NCBI RefSeq assembly: GCF_018139145.2
Contig: NC_059485.1
Coordinates: 16,119,698-16,183,697 of the forward strand
Direction of reading: 5' to 3'
Length of the DNA stretch: 64,000 bases
DNA from: Gymnogyps californianus
Taxonomy: Eukaryota > Chordata > Aves > Accipitriformes > Cathartidae
The position numbers and the translations under genes were made by a program. Of this stretch, positions 1 through 12,200 are shown piece after piece (position 1 is the stretch's first letter; each line of letters starts with the position of its first letter). The notes below the pieces were generated by a model, which was not told where the DNA came from, searched no databases, and worked only from the letters and a program-made list of their open reading frames with translations.

Positions 1-1879
1 GCTTGTCTTATCAGGACACATTACTTCTCTAAGTGGGTCATTCTGCTTCCGGTTTTCTGTCTCATTTCACTGGCGTACAACACCTTTTTGGAAAATCCTT
101 TGTTATTCTTTTTTGTTTCACTAGCTGTTTTTTTAAAATATTCATTTTGGTTTTAGATCTATTGCCTAATTGTCAGCAATAAATTTTCCAGCAATATTAG
201 AGTCATGATTCCATTTAGCAAAAAATGTTTCAAAACTGGTATTTTAAGCTCTCAGAGATATTGTAAAGGAACTTCACCATTCATTGCTGCTATTAGGGTG
301 TTTATGGATCAGATTCCAGTCTCCTAAGTCCTAGTTCCTTGCATTCATTCCAGTGACTCACGTTTTGTTACTACACTCACAAAGTGTTGTATTAATGGAG
401 ACTGAATAACACACACCCACACTCTGGGACATCCACTTCGGGCCTCACGGTTTTACTTTTTACTGGTACTTTCACACATTTGTTTACCATATTTCAGATG
501 CTTGAGGCCTTGATAACATCATTATAGAAATGTTTAATCAAACCCACAGCTTATTCTGACAATATTTGGCATTAGTAACAGCTATAACTCACTAAAGACA
601 TTAAACTGGCAAGCTTACTCGTGAGGTTTTTCAGTGGCTTTTAAATAATCAAAAATCATGTGGCATAAAACAGATATTTAGATACATACTGCAATTCTGA
701 ATTATTCTACCATGACTTTTTGTATACAAATGTATACAAATAAGAAGAATCGGCAGATTTCTTCCAATGTTATATATAAATTTAAAATAAAACAGTAGCT
801 ACTTACAAAACTTGTATATTCCCCAAGTAGGCAGAAGCCCCATTCAACTGAATGGCCAAAAGACAGAATTAAAGATACTGCAGATGCCAAAAAGATGTGC
901 AGGTTCAAAACCTGTTTAGAGAAAAATCTTAGGAAAAATGTTTATTACAGGTTATTAAAGGCAAAAAGGGAGACTTCCTTAACAAGCCATTATATCTAAG
1001 TCATAAGTTGGAGAAATTTAGGAACATATTAAAGATTATTGCACATCTGCTTGTTCTTATAGGTTTATAATACCTGTTACTGGCCATATTAGAGTAAAAC
1101 ATCATGCACAATAGTCTCACCAAGCATAACCATTGTCATGCTCTTAACACTTTATCTTAGGCAGGAAATTACTGGTAGTTTTCTTAGGATGTAAATTGGA
1201 AAACACTGATGAGCAACATGCAGAATTTACAATTGCTTCAATTACTCTCATAAACCATTCCTTTTTTAAAAATGTCAATACTACAAGATTGCTTTTGGGA
1301 GCTTATTTCTTTCTGCCTTCTTTTTAATACTATTCTGCATTAAATGGATGTTCAGCTATTTCCTCAGAAGCAAATCTGTCTCTCAAGATGTACACTTCCT
1401 TCATAGCTCCCATGGAACTGCATGAACAGTCAAGAGAAGAGACAATCAATATTTTTTAAAAGAAATCAAAAAGCAATGTCTTCCCTTACAAATAATAAAA
1501 TTAACACAGTCTATTTTCAGCTATTTGGTCTTTAACCTGAATACATTCAGACTGCCAGAATCTCCAAATATGGGTAGTTGCAAATTAAATTGTTTTAATT
1601 TTTGCACATAACTTGTATTTGTCAAACTCACTTACATGCAAAAACATATAATAGATGTGTCTATTCAAACAGGTACACCACAAGTCCTTATTCTGGGTCT
1701 GATAGATTACTGCTAAAATGTTAGCCTATTATGAAATGCTTTGATCTTTCTCAAATGGACTGTTCACATGCTTCAGGTTAAGACTATCTTCAAGTATTCT
1801 GTGATATGAGGTCATTTATGAAATCACTTCTTCAGTTATCTCACCTTTTGTAAACAGTCACTGTTTTTGAGAAACGTAA
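1..1879. other. AT-rich unique sequence, no confirmed gene
   Basis: This stretch would be 3' UTR and flank if the exon at 2136-1880 is terminal. A 71-nt block at 877-807 on the minus strand has an acceptor (TTTTTGGCATCTGCAG) and a strong donor (GTAAGTAG) and is open in one frame, but nothing links it to the neighbouring exon. I see no repeat family. Confidence 0.4.
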
Positions 1880-2136
1880 TTAGTATAAGAACATTCTGTT
1901 TTCTGTTAAGTAATGAAGATGGCGGCAATCATGAACAGTTTCAGAGAGGTAGCTGACACATTCTGGACTTTGTTGACTTGAACTCTTAGATGTCAAAATT
2001 ATATCCTGTAAAACTTGGTATCGTTTGACATTGATAAAGACATGGACATTTTCCTTTCCTTGCACACTGATGCTAATATGGCCAAGAGGACGGTGTTCAC
2101 TGCGCACTCTCAGGTAATCCACTATAAAGATTATTT
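1880..2136 (-). CDS. candidate 3'-terminal coding exon, product not recognised
   Basis: Read on the minus strand, a pyrimidine-rich tract ending TTTTGTTCCAG is followed at 2136 by a frame that stays open for about 84 codons to a TAA at 1882-1880. The first two bases (AA) complete a codon begun by the G that ends the candidate exon at 2865-2628, so the phases agree. The first full codons read IIFIVDYLRVRSEHRPLG; further on come ENVHVFINVKRYQVLQ and a Ser/Gln-rich patch (SKSSSQQS). The mix of charged and hydrophobic residues is protein-like, but I recognise no domain. No good GT donor lies inside the frame, so it would be a last exon. The first minus-strand AATAAA after the stop is at 946-941, implying a 3' UTR of about 0.9 kb. 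A chance open frame beside a chance acceptor remains possible. Confidence 0.3.
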
Positions 2137-2627
2137 CTGGAACAAAATGAAACTATATCAGACATGATTTTCCCAGGATGCAGTAAGATAGACATCTGGT
2201 TTCCCTGGAGAGAGCCAGATCTGGTTTGGAGGATGCTATTACCAGCAAAAGACATGTACCATTCAACATAGTGTATTGCTTAAATAGTAGGTACCTAATT
2301 TCAATCCCAGTCAAATTGGTGCTTTCCCAGTAAAAGAAAATAACTGTCCTGACAATAAACCCCAGACATTTTATGTACCTGATATTTCTAAGCAGCAACT
2401 GAATTTAAAAAACAAACAAAAAAACTTACTTTCTTTCAATAAGGAACAGAAAAAATATGCAAATACTCACAAGTTTAATCTGTTTTTTTTTAAAAGAAAG
2501 AAACTAAAGTGTTCTATATTCAAAATAGTTTCTTCTACCATTATTACATACACCCTCTGCCAGGTAAGAGTAGAACTGCTGAAATACTACTCCACCAAAT
2601 TCACCAAGGAACACATTTTATGCTTAC

Positions 2628-2865
2628 CAAAGCGACTAGATGATTTGAGAGGCAGCAGTGGCAGTGTTTGCCTTTGCAAAGCAAAACCAGAGGCAAGTAT
2701 AGGAAGCAAAGGAATTGAGTACCAGTGTCCCACATTTAATATAGCGGAAGTTGAATCTAGTGCAAAATGCTTTTCCAGAAAAACAACTTCTGAGTAACAT
2801 GATGATAGTTGAATTTCTGCTCCGAAGTACAATCTTTGAATCCTCAAAAAGAGGAGAAAACATTT
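2628..2865 (-). CDS. candidate internal coding exon, product not recognised
   Basis: On the minus strand a good acceptor (ATCTGTGTTTACAG) precedes position 2865 and a strong donor (TTTG|GTAAGC) follows 2628. The 238 nt between are open in the frame starting AAA TGT: 79 codons plus one base, so phase 0 in and phase 1 out. The leftover G joins the AA at the start of the 2136-1880 exon to make GAA. The intron between them would be about 490 nt. Visible stretches are RLYFGAEIQLSSCYSEVVF, the hydrophobic WYSIPLLPILASGFAL, and QTLPLLPLKSSSRF at the end. A second frame in the first part (LFEDSKIVLRSRNSTII) is also open, so the coding frame is not certain. No family was recognised. Linkage to the exons near 6.4 and 8.6 kb is unproven: the 6480-6374 exon ends in phase 2, which does not fit the phase 0 start here without another exon between. 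Confidence 0.3.
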
Positions 2866-5800
2866 CTGTAAACACAGATTGTGAACTACAATTTCCTACA
2901 AATTGTCACTAGATGGCATCTTGTCATCACACTTTAAATCTCAGAGTTCATCACCACTGTCATTCCCCTGTGATGGAAAATACTAAACAAAGTGTCCTGA
3001 TAAGATTTCAGTTTACTGTAATGCGTAAAATCCTAGGTTTACCATTATGCAATACATACTGTCCTACTGGAAGTCACCTCAAAAATGGCAGAAAATTAAT
3101 ATTCATAAGTTGGCTCTTGATACACATCGCAATGCATATATAAAAGTGATATCAAAACTATAAAGGGAAGTTAAAAGGGGCTGTTGGGGAGCGTAGGCTG
3201 TTTGTGGTTGGTTTTTTTGTTTTCTAATTTATATTTGTCATCCATCGGAATTCTCAGAAGTTTTTATTGCTGGCTTTTAGAAGCATGTTTTCTGGTTTTG
3301 GTTTTGTTTTTTTAAAGTTCTAGGGTTTGATACTTTACAAACATTGTTAATATGAACTAAATGCAAAAGAAAACCAGAGAAAATATTAACTGAACTATAA
3401 ATACTTTAAATAGTAATGATGCATCGATTTATTTGCCTCTAGGAGAACGATAAAAGCATCAAAATGAACGGTATACAATTCTCATAACACAGCTAAGTAG
3501 AATTTGTTTGATGGGCAGCTATACAATAGTTAGAATCTTGCTTGCACAAACATTTATGCAAATCAATAATTTTATTCATTTGTTTTCCAGTAGCACTTTT
3601 TTGCAACTTCTGACTGAAAACCAAGCAAAAGGAAAAGATTCAAAGGAAAAGCTGGGCAAAATTATCACATTCCCTTTAGTTTCACTTGAATGCTAACAGT
3701 AGAGATTTACAGAACTGCTGTATGAAATTTAATGTTTATACCCTATTACATATAGTCTCTTGCATTCCATCTATGGGAGCACACTCCAGCCCACAAACAA
3801 TTGAGTACTGCTAGCAGTGAAAAACGTCAACTTCTATACAGCTTTTATACAACTTTCACGCAGACACAGCCTTTTCCCGCTTTTTCTTAATCTGTTTGCT
3901 TATTCTTAGATTGTGAGTATGCTCACAAACTCCTTCCTGAAAGTCTGTTAAATTCCAGTATTTACAACTACCAAAACCTGAACATTACTAACAGCAGCAA
4001 AGGCATTTGTTTTTCTCCTTTGCTTATTCTGCAATTCCTTTTAAAAGAACCCTGTTTCAGTTCATTTAACCCATAGAGTGGCTTCCTTAATCTTCCAAGT
4101 AGAAGAGGTGTGTGGCCAAACTTGATTGAGAGCCTTCAAACATCACTTTGGCTTATCCTTCATGAGTAACAACACAAAGAAAAACTTACATAGACACTCA
4201 CTCTATTCATAAATGTCCTCTTCATTGGATATGACTTCCCTCTATGTATTGAGCTGCTGTTCAACCCCAGCTTTTCTTTCCACACCAGAACCATGAATAT
4301 TCAAGAAGATGCAAGGATCTTTCATCAAACTACCTGGCATTTCAGTAGCTCTCTAGGATCCACCTGCTTGTTAGCATTTGAATTTCCAGCTATTGGAAAT
4401 TGCGTATTCTTATTTTATTTAGACTGACTTTTAACTCCTTGGCTAAAGCACAGAGGTAGAAAAACTTCTGATAGTGAAAGGAAGGCTGCTAAGAGAACAA
4501 GGCATTGCTTAGTATCATCTCTACTGCCAGCCAAGATGACACCAAACTATTTTAATCAATAAAAAAAAAAGAATGTCAACCTCTGTCAACTGATCCTAGA
4601 GATCTGCTTTTCTAAGAATAATAAACCAGCTACAACTTTGTAGGTGTCCACACCATTACCACTCTAGGCAAGGCTAACCCCTGATAAAAAAAACATTCAA
4701 CAAGGTACGCACCTAATTTAATAATAACATACAAGTCATAACCTGATGGAAGAGGAAAAGGGTATCAAATATATTGCAGGAGTTTGAATGTAAGAATAAC
4801 TGGTTTGTCTTAATTTCATTTATCATTAAATAACATTTATAATTTGAGGTTTTTCTCTATACAACCTATAATAGTAACACTATCTCATCATCTAAATGAT
4901 GTTGGAGTATTTTCAAGGAGACTATTTCCAGTTAACATGGACTGCAACCTCTAGCCATTGGGCCAAACTCATCTGATGCGATAAAAAAACCACAGCCATG
5001 TGCAATAATAATGAGCAATAACACCGTAAACAAATGAAGAGGTAAGGAATAAAAGTCAAGGTTCTTTAACTGCTTCTAATTTTTCCTGTCTGCTGTGGAT
5101 TAACACAGCAATAGATTTCATGTGTCTGAATACTCAAAAGCAGCCAGACCCTGTGATGTAAAACTTGAGAAAATCTTCCCATGTTAGGCAACTTGGGTAG
5201 AATTTTGACCTCATTCTGAATTCAATTCACATGCAGTGAAACCCATAAAATACTCTCAGATCCACATGATAGAGCTGTAAAGAATTTTCCTATATTTTGC
5301 AGCAGTTCTATAGATTACGTTGAGAATTAAAAAAAATTATCAAGAGTTTCCCCAGATTTTTTTATTCTCACAAGTTAGATCAGTTCTACAGTATCATTTG
5401 AGATATCTGCACAACGTACTTTCCCTTTTCCCCTGCGCAGAACACTCCCCCCTCCCGCCCAACATATTATCCAAATGCTCTGTGATGATGCTTAGGGAGG
5501 AGTTGTTTTTTCTTTCAATTCTATTCTTGTCCCTGGTAGTGACAGATTTATTTAATATTTCTTTTAAGAATGCTGGTACTAAGATACACTCCATTCAATA
5601 GAAATCTAAAATTTAAGTAAATCCACTTTTTTTTTTGCAAGCCATTATCTCCAGCTAATAGATACCTCTCCCGAAGCAGCAGTAGAGATAAGGTAACTTC
5701 AGGTAGCTAGCACATTTCTATTCAGATCACAGGCAGCAATTCTCGCAGCAATTTTATTTCTCAGTAAAAATCATTATTGTCCCTACTGAATTACCCTGAA

Positions 5801-6373
5801 GAGTCCTATTTTACTCCCAGTACCTTTTCTCAACATCTCTTGATTAAAAACAGTACATTATATTTGTTATCAAATATCAACATATAGACAAGACTTTGAG
5901 AAATGGAGAATAGGGAAACAAGAAAAGGGACAAAAATGGTAGAATCCTAGCCCAAATACAGCCCTCTAGATTCTGGCAGCTAGTCATTTGACAGCTTCCT
6001 AAAGCTTCCCAATAGTCATTTCTTCAGTCAGATTTTCTTAGCTCCACAGGTATAACTGATTGCTTGATGAGATATAAGAACAAAAGAAAGGTTTTAAAAG
6101 GCACAATCACTCAGCTTAACAAAAACATCTTGAATTATTTAACAAACAATCTATTAAGCAGCTATACCTATCAAAAACATGAAGTTTGATAGATCTGATT
6201 CACCACTGAGTTACCACTGTAGTTATATATCACCATAACTCCAGCCATTTCAATGAAGTCTCAATTATGTAACAAGTAAATTCAGTCTCTGAGTTTCAGC
6301 TGCATTAGACTTTCACATAGGATCTGTCACTAAGAGCAGGAAAAGCAGGCAACAATTATTAAAAAAAAAATAC
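2866..6373. other. unique AT-rich sequence without recognisable gene
   Basis: Only short chance-length frames, scattered A or T runs and GT-rich patches near 3205-3320 are visible. If the minus-strand exons on either side belong to one gene this is intron, and it should hold at least one further exon to reconcile their phases. I could not find one with convincing borders. Confidence 0.4.
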
Positions 6374-6480
6374 CTGGAAATAAGCCTTTCAGGCTCTGGA
6401 ACTGGGGCATTATTCAATAATTCATTCTCGGATCCATTTGAATTCTTATCTGTCAACTCTCCTTTTATTACCAGATTGTT
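6374..6480 (-). CDS. candidate internal coding exon (Asn/Glu-rich), product not recognised
   Basis: On the minus strand a modest acceptor (CAGATCATTGCTTATAG) is followed by 107 nt that are open from the first base: 35 codons plus two bases, ending TTTCCAG|GTATTT. The encoded segment is hydrophilic and low in complexity: it begins NNLVIKGELTDKNS and runs through GSENELLNNAPVPEPERLIS, like a disordered linker. Its phase 0 start matches the phase 0 end of the candidate exon at 8639-8580, and the joined product reads smoothly in composition (Asn, Ser, Pro, Glu). Weak points: the donor has a poor +4/+5 context, the acceptor tract is purine-interrupted, and no downstream partner of the right phase was found. 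I recognise no protein. Confidence 0.3.
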
Positions 6481-8579
6481 CTATAAGCAATGATCTGGCA
6501 ACACATTTGAAAAATCTATGTATTCCTTCTCATCCATCACAACAAACAATTTTCCAAGCAACAACAGAGACAGCACAATTTCAAGAGAAATAAGCTCAAC
6601 TCTTAACGCATTATTTTTTGTGTCATGGTTGTGTGGCATCAGAAATATCATGGAAAACATGAAACCCTTTTCTCTTCCCATCACAACCATCTTCAGCAGA
6701 TCAAAATACACTTCTAAACTTGCCTTTATAGCTCTTCCCCTCATCCAAAAAATCAGCAAAATGCAATAATTAAAGGTCTAAGTTACTGAGACTCAAGCAA
6801 GACAACTGAAATCCTGTTTTTTTTAAGGCAGTACTTTGAAGTTTGAGGACACTTTCTTACAGGCAACAGCAACCAAAGCATTCAATCATAAAGTAAAAAA
6901 AATAAATTAGAACTTCCAGGTTAAGTTTGGCCAACAAATTCTGTAAAGTCCCCATCCCATCCCTTTCCCCTCCCTCTTTTTTTTAAAGGGGAAAAGGATT
7001 TTTCAATATGAAATTACAGGTGTTTCTAAAAACTTGTTCTGCACTTGTAGCAGACCATTTTCTATTTTAGAAAATACATTTAGCCAGAAAAACACTACAT
7101 CATTCTTCAAAACATTAATTTTTAACTGATACAAACCTAATTTCAATGCAAATATATGAAGCGCAAAAACAAGTTTCTAAAAATACACCTTCACCTCTCA
7201 ACATTATTTTACAAGTTAACTTTTGACAAACTAACAGAAAGGCTGCAACTTTTCAGTAGCTATTAAAGCTTTCAAAAGCTGTTCTAGTAGGAAGGAAGTA
7301 TCAGTATCAGTGCAGAAAGAATTACTGAAAGATATTCTTCCAAAACTTAGTATATCGGGTAAAAAAGGATTCTGTCAAATCATCATCATCAGATACGTTA
7401 AAAATCTTTTGTATACATTTTGATCTTTCAAGATATTTTTATATTAATGTAAATATGACTAAGCAGTTTCAAAAGGCAGTGATTTCAAACTGAAAGACAC
7501 TTCATTTGGAAAAAGTCCAACCACCTCCTCCTTTCAAAGGACTTCTAATGTTTAAGGTTCATATTTTAAATTGCATTACTCATGCCTGCAAACAGCAAAA
7601 AAGGGTTTGCCAAACACTTGAAATATTGTGTATGTCCTTATTCTGACATAAATCCACGTTCCTACAACCTCAAGTCTGAGGGGGTACAATTTAGATAATA
7701 AGACGAAAAAAATAATGACAAAAAACCCCCAAATGTGCATAGAGTGATGTAATGCCAATTACTGGCATCGTCCAACCAGAGGCACTTGGAAAGGCCCTAT
7801 GGCATGATATTAGTGTTTTAGAGAGACGAAAAAAGATTAAAGGGACTTGACTGCAATGAATGCTGAACTCTTAGTGACATCAAATGGAGTTGAATATCAT
7901 CAGCACCTTTGTAAATCAGGCCTCTAACACCTTAGCATGAACTTATTTTATGGTACACTTACTTCCCACCAAGCGATAATATTATGTGGAAAATGAAGAA
8001 GGATAGGTGCAGTATAGCGACAGACTAGATTATTTCTATCCATTAAGCCAGTATAAAGTAGTTCCTCTTGGTCCAGTCCTGCTCAGTTTTCAAGCAAACA
8101 GTGGCATTACTCTTGTGAACACTTTGGTCTTGCATGCCACTGAACTTGTCCTAACTTTTGTTTTCTTTTTCGGTATCTACCCTCAGTTGGGGACATCATT
8201 ACAATATGAAATTGCAGGGGGGCTTGCAGTTGTACCCCACCCTACAATTTACTCAGATGCTATCCTCTGCATAGCAGCGAGACACAACCCAAAGCCAAGT
8301 CTGTATGTTGATATGATAGTAGCACACAAGATAGATTCACTGGGCTATTAATGAACTTCCACTCTAATCATTTGTATTCAGTTTGGTAAGACAGATCTTT
8401 GCTATACTATATATTCAAGTATTAAAGGACTTTTAAGCAAATTCAAATACAGTCTCTTCAAAAGCAGCAAGGTGTCACAGGTAAAAATTGGTTCCAGTGA
8501 TTGATGACTGAAATAATTTAAAAGAAGATCTAAACTCAGGTACAGAATCTAATCCATTCAGCAAAACGCTTCTACTTAC
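6481..8579. other. unique AT-rich sequence, probable intron if flanking exons are real
   Basis: Nothing recognisable apart from two chance-level open frames: one on the minus strand at 6759-6481 and a 114-codon plus-strand frame at 8007-8351 with a hydrophobic middle. Neither shows domain similarity that I can name. Confidence 0.4.
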
Positions 8580-8639
8580 TGGACCTTGAGGACTGTTCTT
8601 GGCACTGGAAACCAGAGTCATAACATCAGAATTATAGTC
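8580..8639 (-). CDS. candidate 60-nt in-frame cassette exon, product not recognised
   Basis: This is the cleanest splice-bounded block in the window. On the minus strand CTCCTCTCTCTTTTCAG is followed by exactly 60 nt and then the consensus donor GTAAGT. One frame is open for 20 codons, reading DYNSDVMTLVSSAKNSPQGP, phase 0 on both sides, so inclusion or skipping would keep frame. The residues suggest a surface loop or disordered linker. It pairs in phase with the candidate exon at 6480-6374 (next on the minus strand, intron about 2.1 kb). No confident upstream exon was found; a 33-nt block at 11021-10989 with good borders and phase 0 ends is only a possibility. I cannot name the gene. A 60-nt open stretch alone is weak evidence; the paired borders carry the call. 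Confidence 0.4.
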
Positions 8640-9164
8640 CTGAAAAGAGAGAGGAGGAAAAAAGAAAAAATCAGATTAAACAGAATATTTTGCACTTTAC
8701 ATAACAGGAATAACAATCAACATTGAGCACCACTATAATTAGGCTCAGAGGAGCCATTAGTAAAACATTTGATTACAGAGATTTTCATTGCGATTCATCT
8801 TACGCATTAGACCCTCTTTACTAAATTACACGCTTTTTTTTGTTTTACTATAATGATCCCCAAGAAGGCTAGTATTCTTATCCCTATCTTAGAAGAGTGT
8901 GGGTGGGAAGGACAGGATGATGATACAGCTACTGCCTTTCAGAAGCTCAGTCAAGAAGTCCAATAAACTTCCTGAACTAGGTCTGCACAGCCTCGCCATT
9001 AAAGTTTGGGTGACAGTTTCTCAGCCGCCTGAAATTCTCTTAGCATCTTGTCAAAAATGACTCCTTATTCCATTAGAAGGACCCTGGCTTATTTGCCTGC
9101 TTGGCAACAGCCACATAATGTTGTTGCGAACCACTATAGCATAGGCTGCGCAGGCAGGAGGGTT

Positions 9165-9232
9165 CATGGCTATGCTGGCACGCTCAGCAGACAGGCTCAT
9201 AGCTGTGCTGGCTCATCATCCTTGCAGACAGG
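9165..9232. repeat. imperfect tandem duplication, about 33-37 bp unit
   Basis: Two copies start at 9165 (CATGGCTATGCTGGC) and 9198 (CATAGCTGTGCTGGC), and each ends in GCAGACAGG (9187-9195 and 9224-9232). The second copy is about 4 bp longer. It lies in a patch richer in G and C than its surroundings. Confidence 0.6.
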
Positions 9233-12200
9233 TCTACATTTGGGTCCATCCTAAAGCAATGTAAAATTCCTAGTTTTCTATCCCTCTTGAAGCTTCTTCT
9301 ACATCCAAACTAGCATTCCACAAGTGTGGACACAAAGCAGTTTGGGGCTTAGGCACATCTTCTGAAGGCTTTGCAGTTACAGCTGAAGAGACCAGAATGC
9401 AGGGAAAAAAAAAGGAATATTATTGTAGTACAGATAAGTGTGAGAATAAGCTGACTACGCTGCTGTTAATACAATACAGAAACAAAGGCTTAGAGAGGGT
9501 TTTAAATAGGTGATAGAAGTGCTACAGTATCTAAATACAGACACAATAAATACAACTGCAAGACTCAAGTCAGTAATTAAAATGGAACCATTTTTAAAAG
9601 GGTATGTTAGAAAGTAGTTGGCATGTTAAATTTTTGTCTCTTCCCTAATCAATACAGCCATTACATTCATATTTATATTTTGAAAAGGCCTCCCAGGGCT
9701 AGCCTCCTGTTGTCTTGCCTTTCCTGTCAATAAGATCAGATTTGCATGTCAAAGTGAAGCTGTGCAGTTCCTCTTAACGTTTGGGAATGAAAGTCTGATA
9801 AGCTGAAATTGAGGCACATCTGGCAAAGACAGCAGAGAGTAACTGCTGTGAACTTCTTTTAATTATTATTATTATTTTCAAGTATGCCTCCAGATATTAA
9901 GCTTCTAGATCTTTTATTTATAGAAGATGTGCTATGATCCAGTAGACAGAACATATTTCAGGGAGTTGATAGTAATTCTCTGGTACTTCACTGCATGACC
10001 TTTCCACATTTCACTCCTCTGCATCCCAGTTTACCCATTAATATATGGAGGACTATACCACTTTCTCACCTAAAATGAAGCTTAATGTTTGTAAACTGTC
10101 TCAAAAGAGAGCTGTTGCAGAAACACAGCAGCTTGAAACATATTACATTTGCCACTGACACACAAAAAGAATTTATGGGCTACAAAAATTAACACCTCTA
10201 GTGGTATCAAAAATATTCTCATTATTTTAAAATTTTCCTCCATGTATTACAACTCAAGTCACAAAAGGGCCTTCTTCAGCAGTGAGCATCCACTTAGCAT
10301 ACTGGTTCCTGAAAAGTATAAATAGGAATATCAGTTGCTCTCTGTTCAACTAAGCCATTGTATACATTGACTTCTTCACAGGGAATGGCACGAAACAGAC
10401 TTTACAAGACATATATAGATGCCAAACTACCATCAAAATTGGCCAACAGTCCAATTGCATGTTTCCCACAAAGGAAAGCAGTCACTTTTGTCCACTGTGA
10501 GAAGCTGCAAGCTCTCCGAGACTGACATCAAACAAAACCACCAACCAAATCATCTGTTCTGTTTTCTAGCCTCTGCGTTATTTAATAGCGCTTCCACATC
10601 CTTACTCACTGCTGTATCACTGAAAGGCTGTGCATTTGCTGCCTTTTCAGGTTTTCTTCCTGTTTACTCATTTCAGTCTCCTACTTTCTTCTTTTCCTTC
10701 ACCTTAGCTACTCTATCTTATTGCTACCACCCACAGTTCAGCCACCCCATACCCATTTTACTACTTTGGTTTATTATGTACATCAGACAAACAGAATGTA
10801 CACAGAGATATAGAAGAACGTATGTTCAACTATTTGTATTCAATGCCCATTACCTTCCACTGTCTTCTAATTAGCACGCTTTTTCTTGTTATAGAGCTAT
10901 CATGCAGTAGGTTGCATGGCTGACCTTAGATCATAGTTTCGCAGTGCTTGTAAAGGGCACTGTAAGAATTCAGACCCGACAAGCTCACCATTTTGCAGGG
11001 GTGTTGCTCTTGGGAAACTCTCTAGGAGAGGCAGGCTGGCAGACATACAAAGCAGATTTTATTCTACGCAACATTCTCTTTTCCAGAAGGCAATGCCCTG
11101 AGTTCCAAATCAATGTGCCATTTTAAACGGATATTTTGCAAATATACTTTTCCCCCCCCCACAGCTTATTTCCAAGCATTGCACAGCTCTGTGAACCAGT
11201 AACAAATTAATAAACAGCTTTGGACCAATGTTGCATATGGGACACCTACTTGGAAAGCTTGTGATGTGCTCCATATTAATAACATGCTTGCCACCTGTGA
11301 TAATCCAGGGCATATTGAGCCAGAAAATAAAAGCAAAATTAGCAAAACTCCTCAGGCAAAGGTTATTCTAGGGGTACAGAGAATTCCAACAATAGTCCAA
11401 ACTAATCTAAGCCTGTTAGCAAGAGCCTGAGTCCCTTCCCCAGTCGTGCCAGAAGCTTGGCCTGGACAGACTGGTATCTGCCAAACACCAATCTCCTCCT
11501 CTTGTATTACAAAGATTGAAATAATTGTTCACTCACTACAGCTGCAATAATGGCATTCAGGTGCAGCTTTGATAGACAAAAGAGATCAGTTCTCTACTCC
11601 CAGCCCCAGGACGATCATAATGTTTTTCATCTATAAGACATTTTCCTATACACTATTTCTGTATTTAAAACAAACAAAAAATGGTTTTGTGGAGTTGCAT
11701 TCACACTCATTTTCAGATAATATATCATAATATCATCTCGTATATGTTCAGGTTATGCAAAGTATTACGCCACTGACAAATCATTTAACTATGCACTTTG
11801 TCTTGGAGACTACAGGAAATGGAAATTCCATCACTTCAGCATTGCAGCATTCGTGGCAGCACAGTGAAGAAAAACTTTCTCCCTCCTGTAGAACTATACT
11901 TCATGTTCCTATTGGTGCCTCCTCCAGGTAATTTCTTTTAGGTCTCTTGTTTCCATGATCATTTGTATTTTGAGATGATTTCTGCTTGGTACTCAGAGGT
12001 GGAATTGCAACAACCATTTACAGGCTATTCTCAAGGTCTATTCTGTTATAAAGGACAGCTGTGCTGTTTCCACATCAGGCTTTCCAGAAGTTTCTTATGA
12101 TCTCCCCTTCTATCCATCTACCCTTACAGAAATAATGAAATAGCATTAAAACACTCCCTAAATTTTATATGGGGCACACCCTTCTCCCCAGCCCTCGAAC

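Noticed and set aside
8007..8351. 114-codon plus-strand frame with a hydrophobic middle
   Set aside because: No signal peptide, domain or splice context; the length is within chance for the window.
8865..8925. Possible minus-strand MIR (TATCCCTATCTTAGA)
   Set aside because: Only one short phrase matches, with no supporting flank in the right order.
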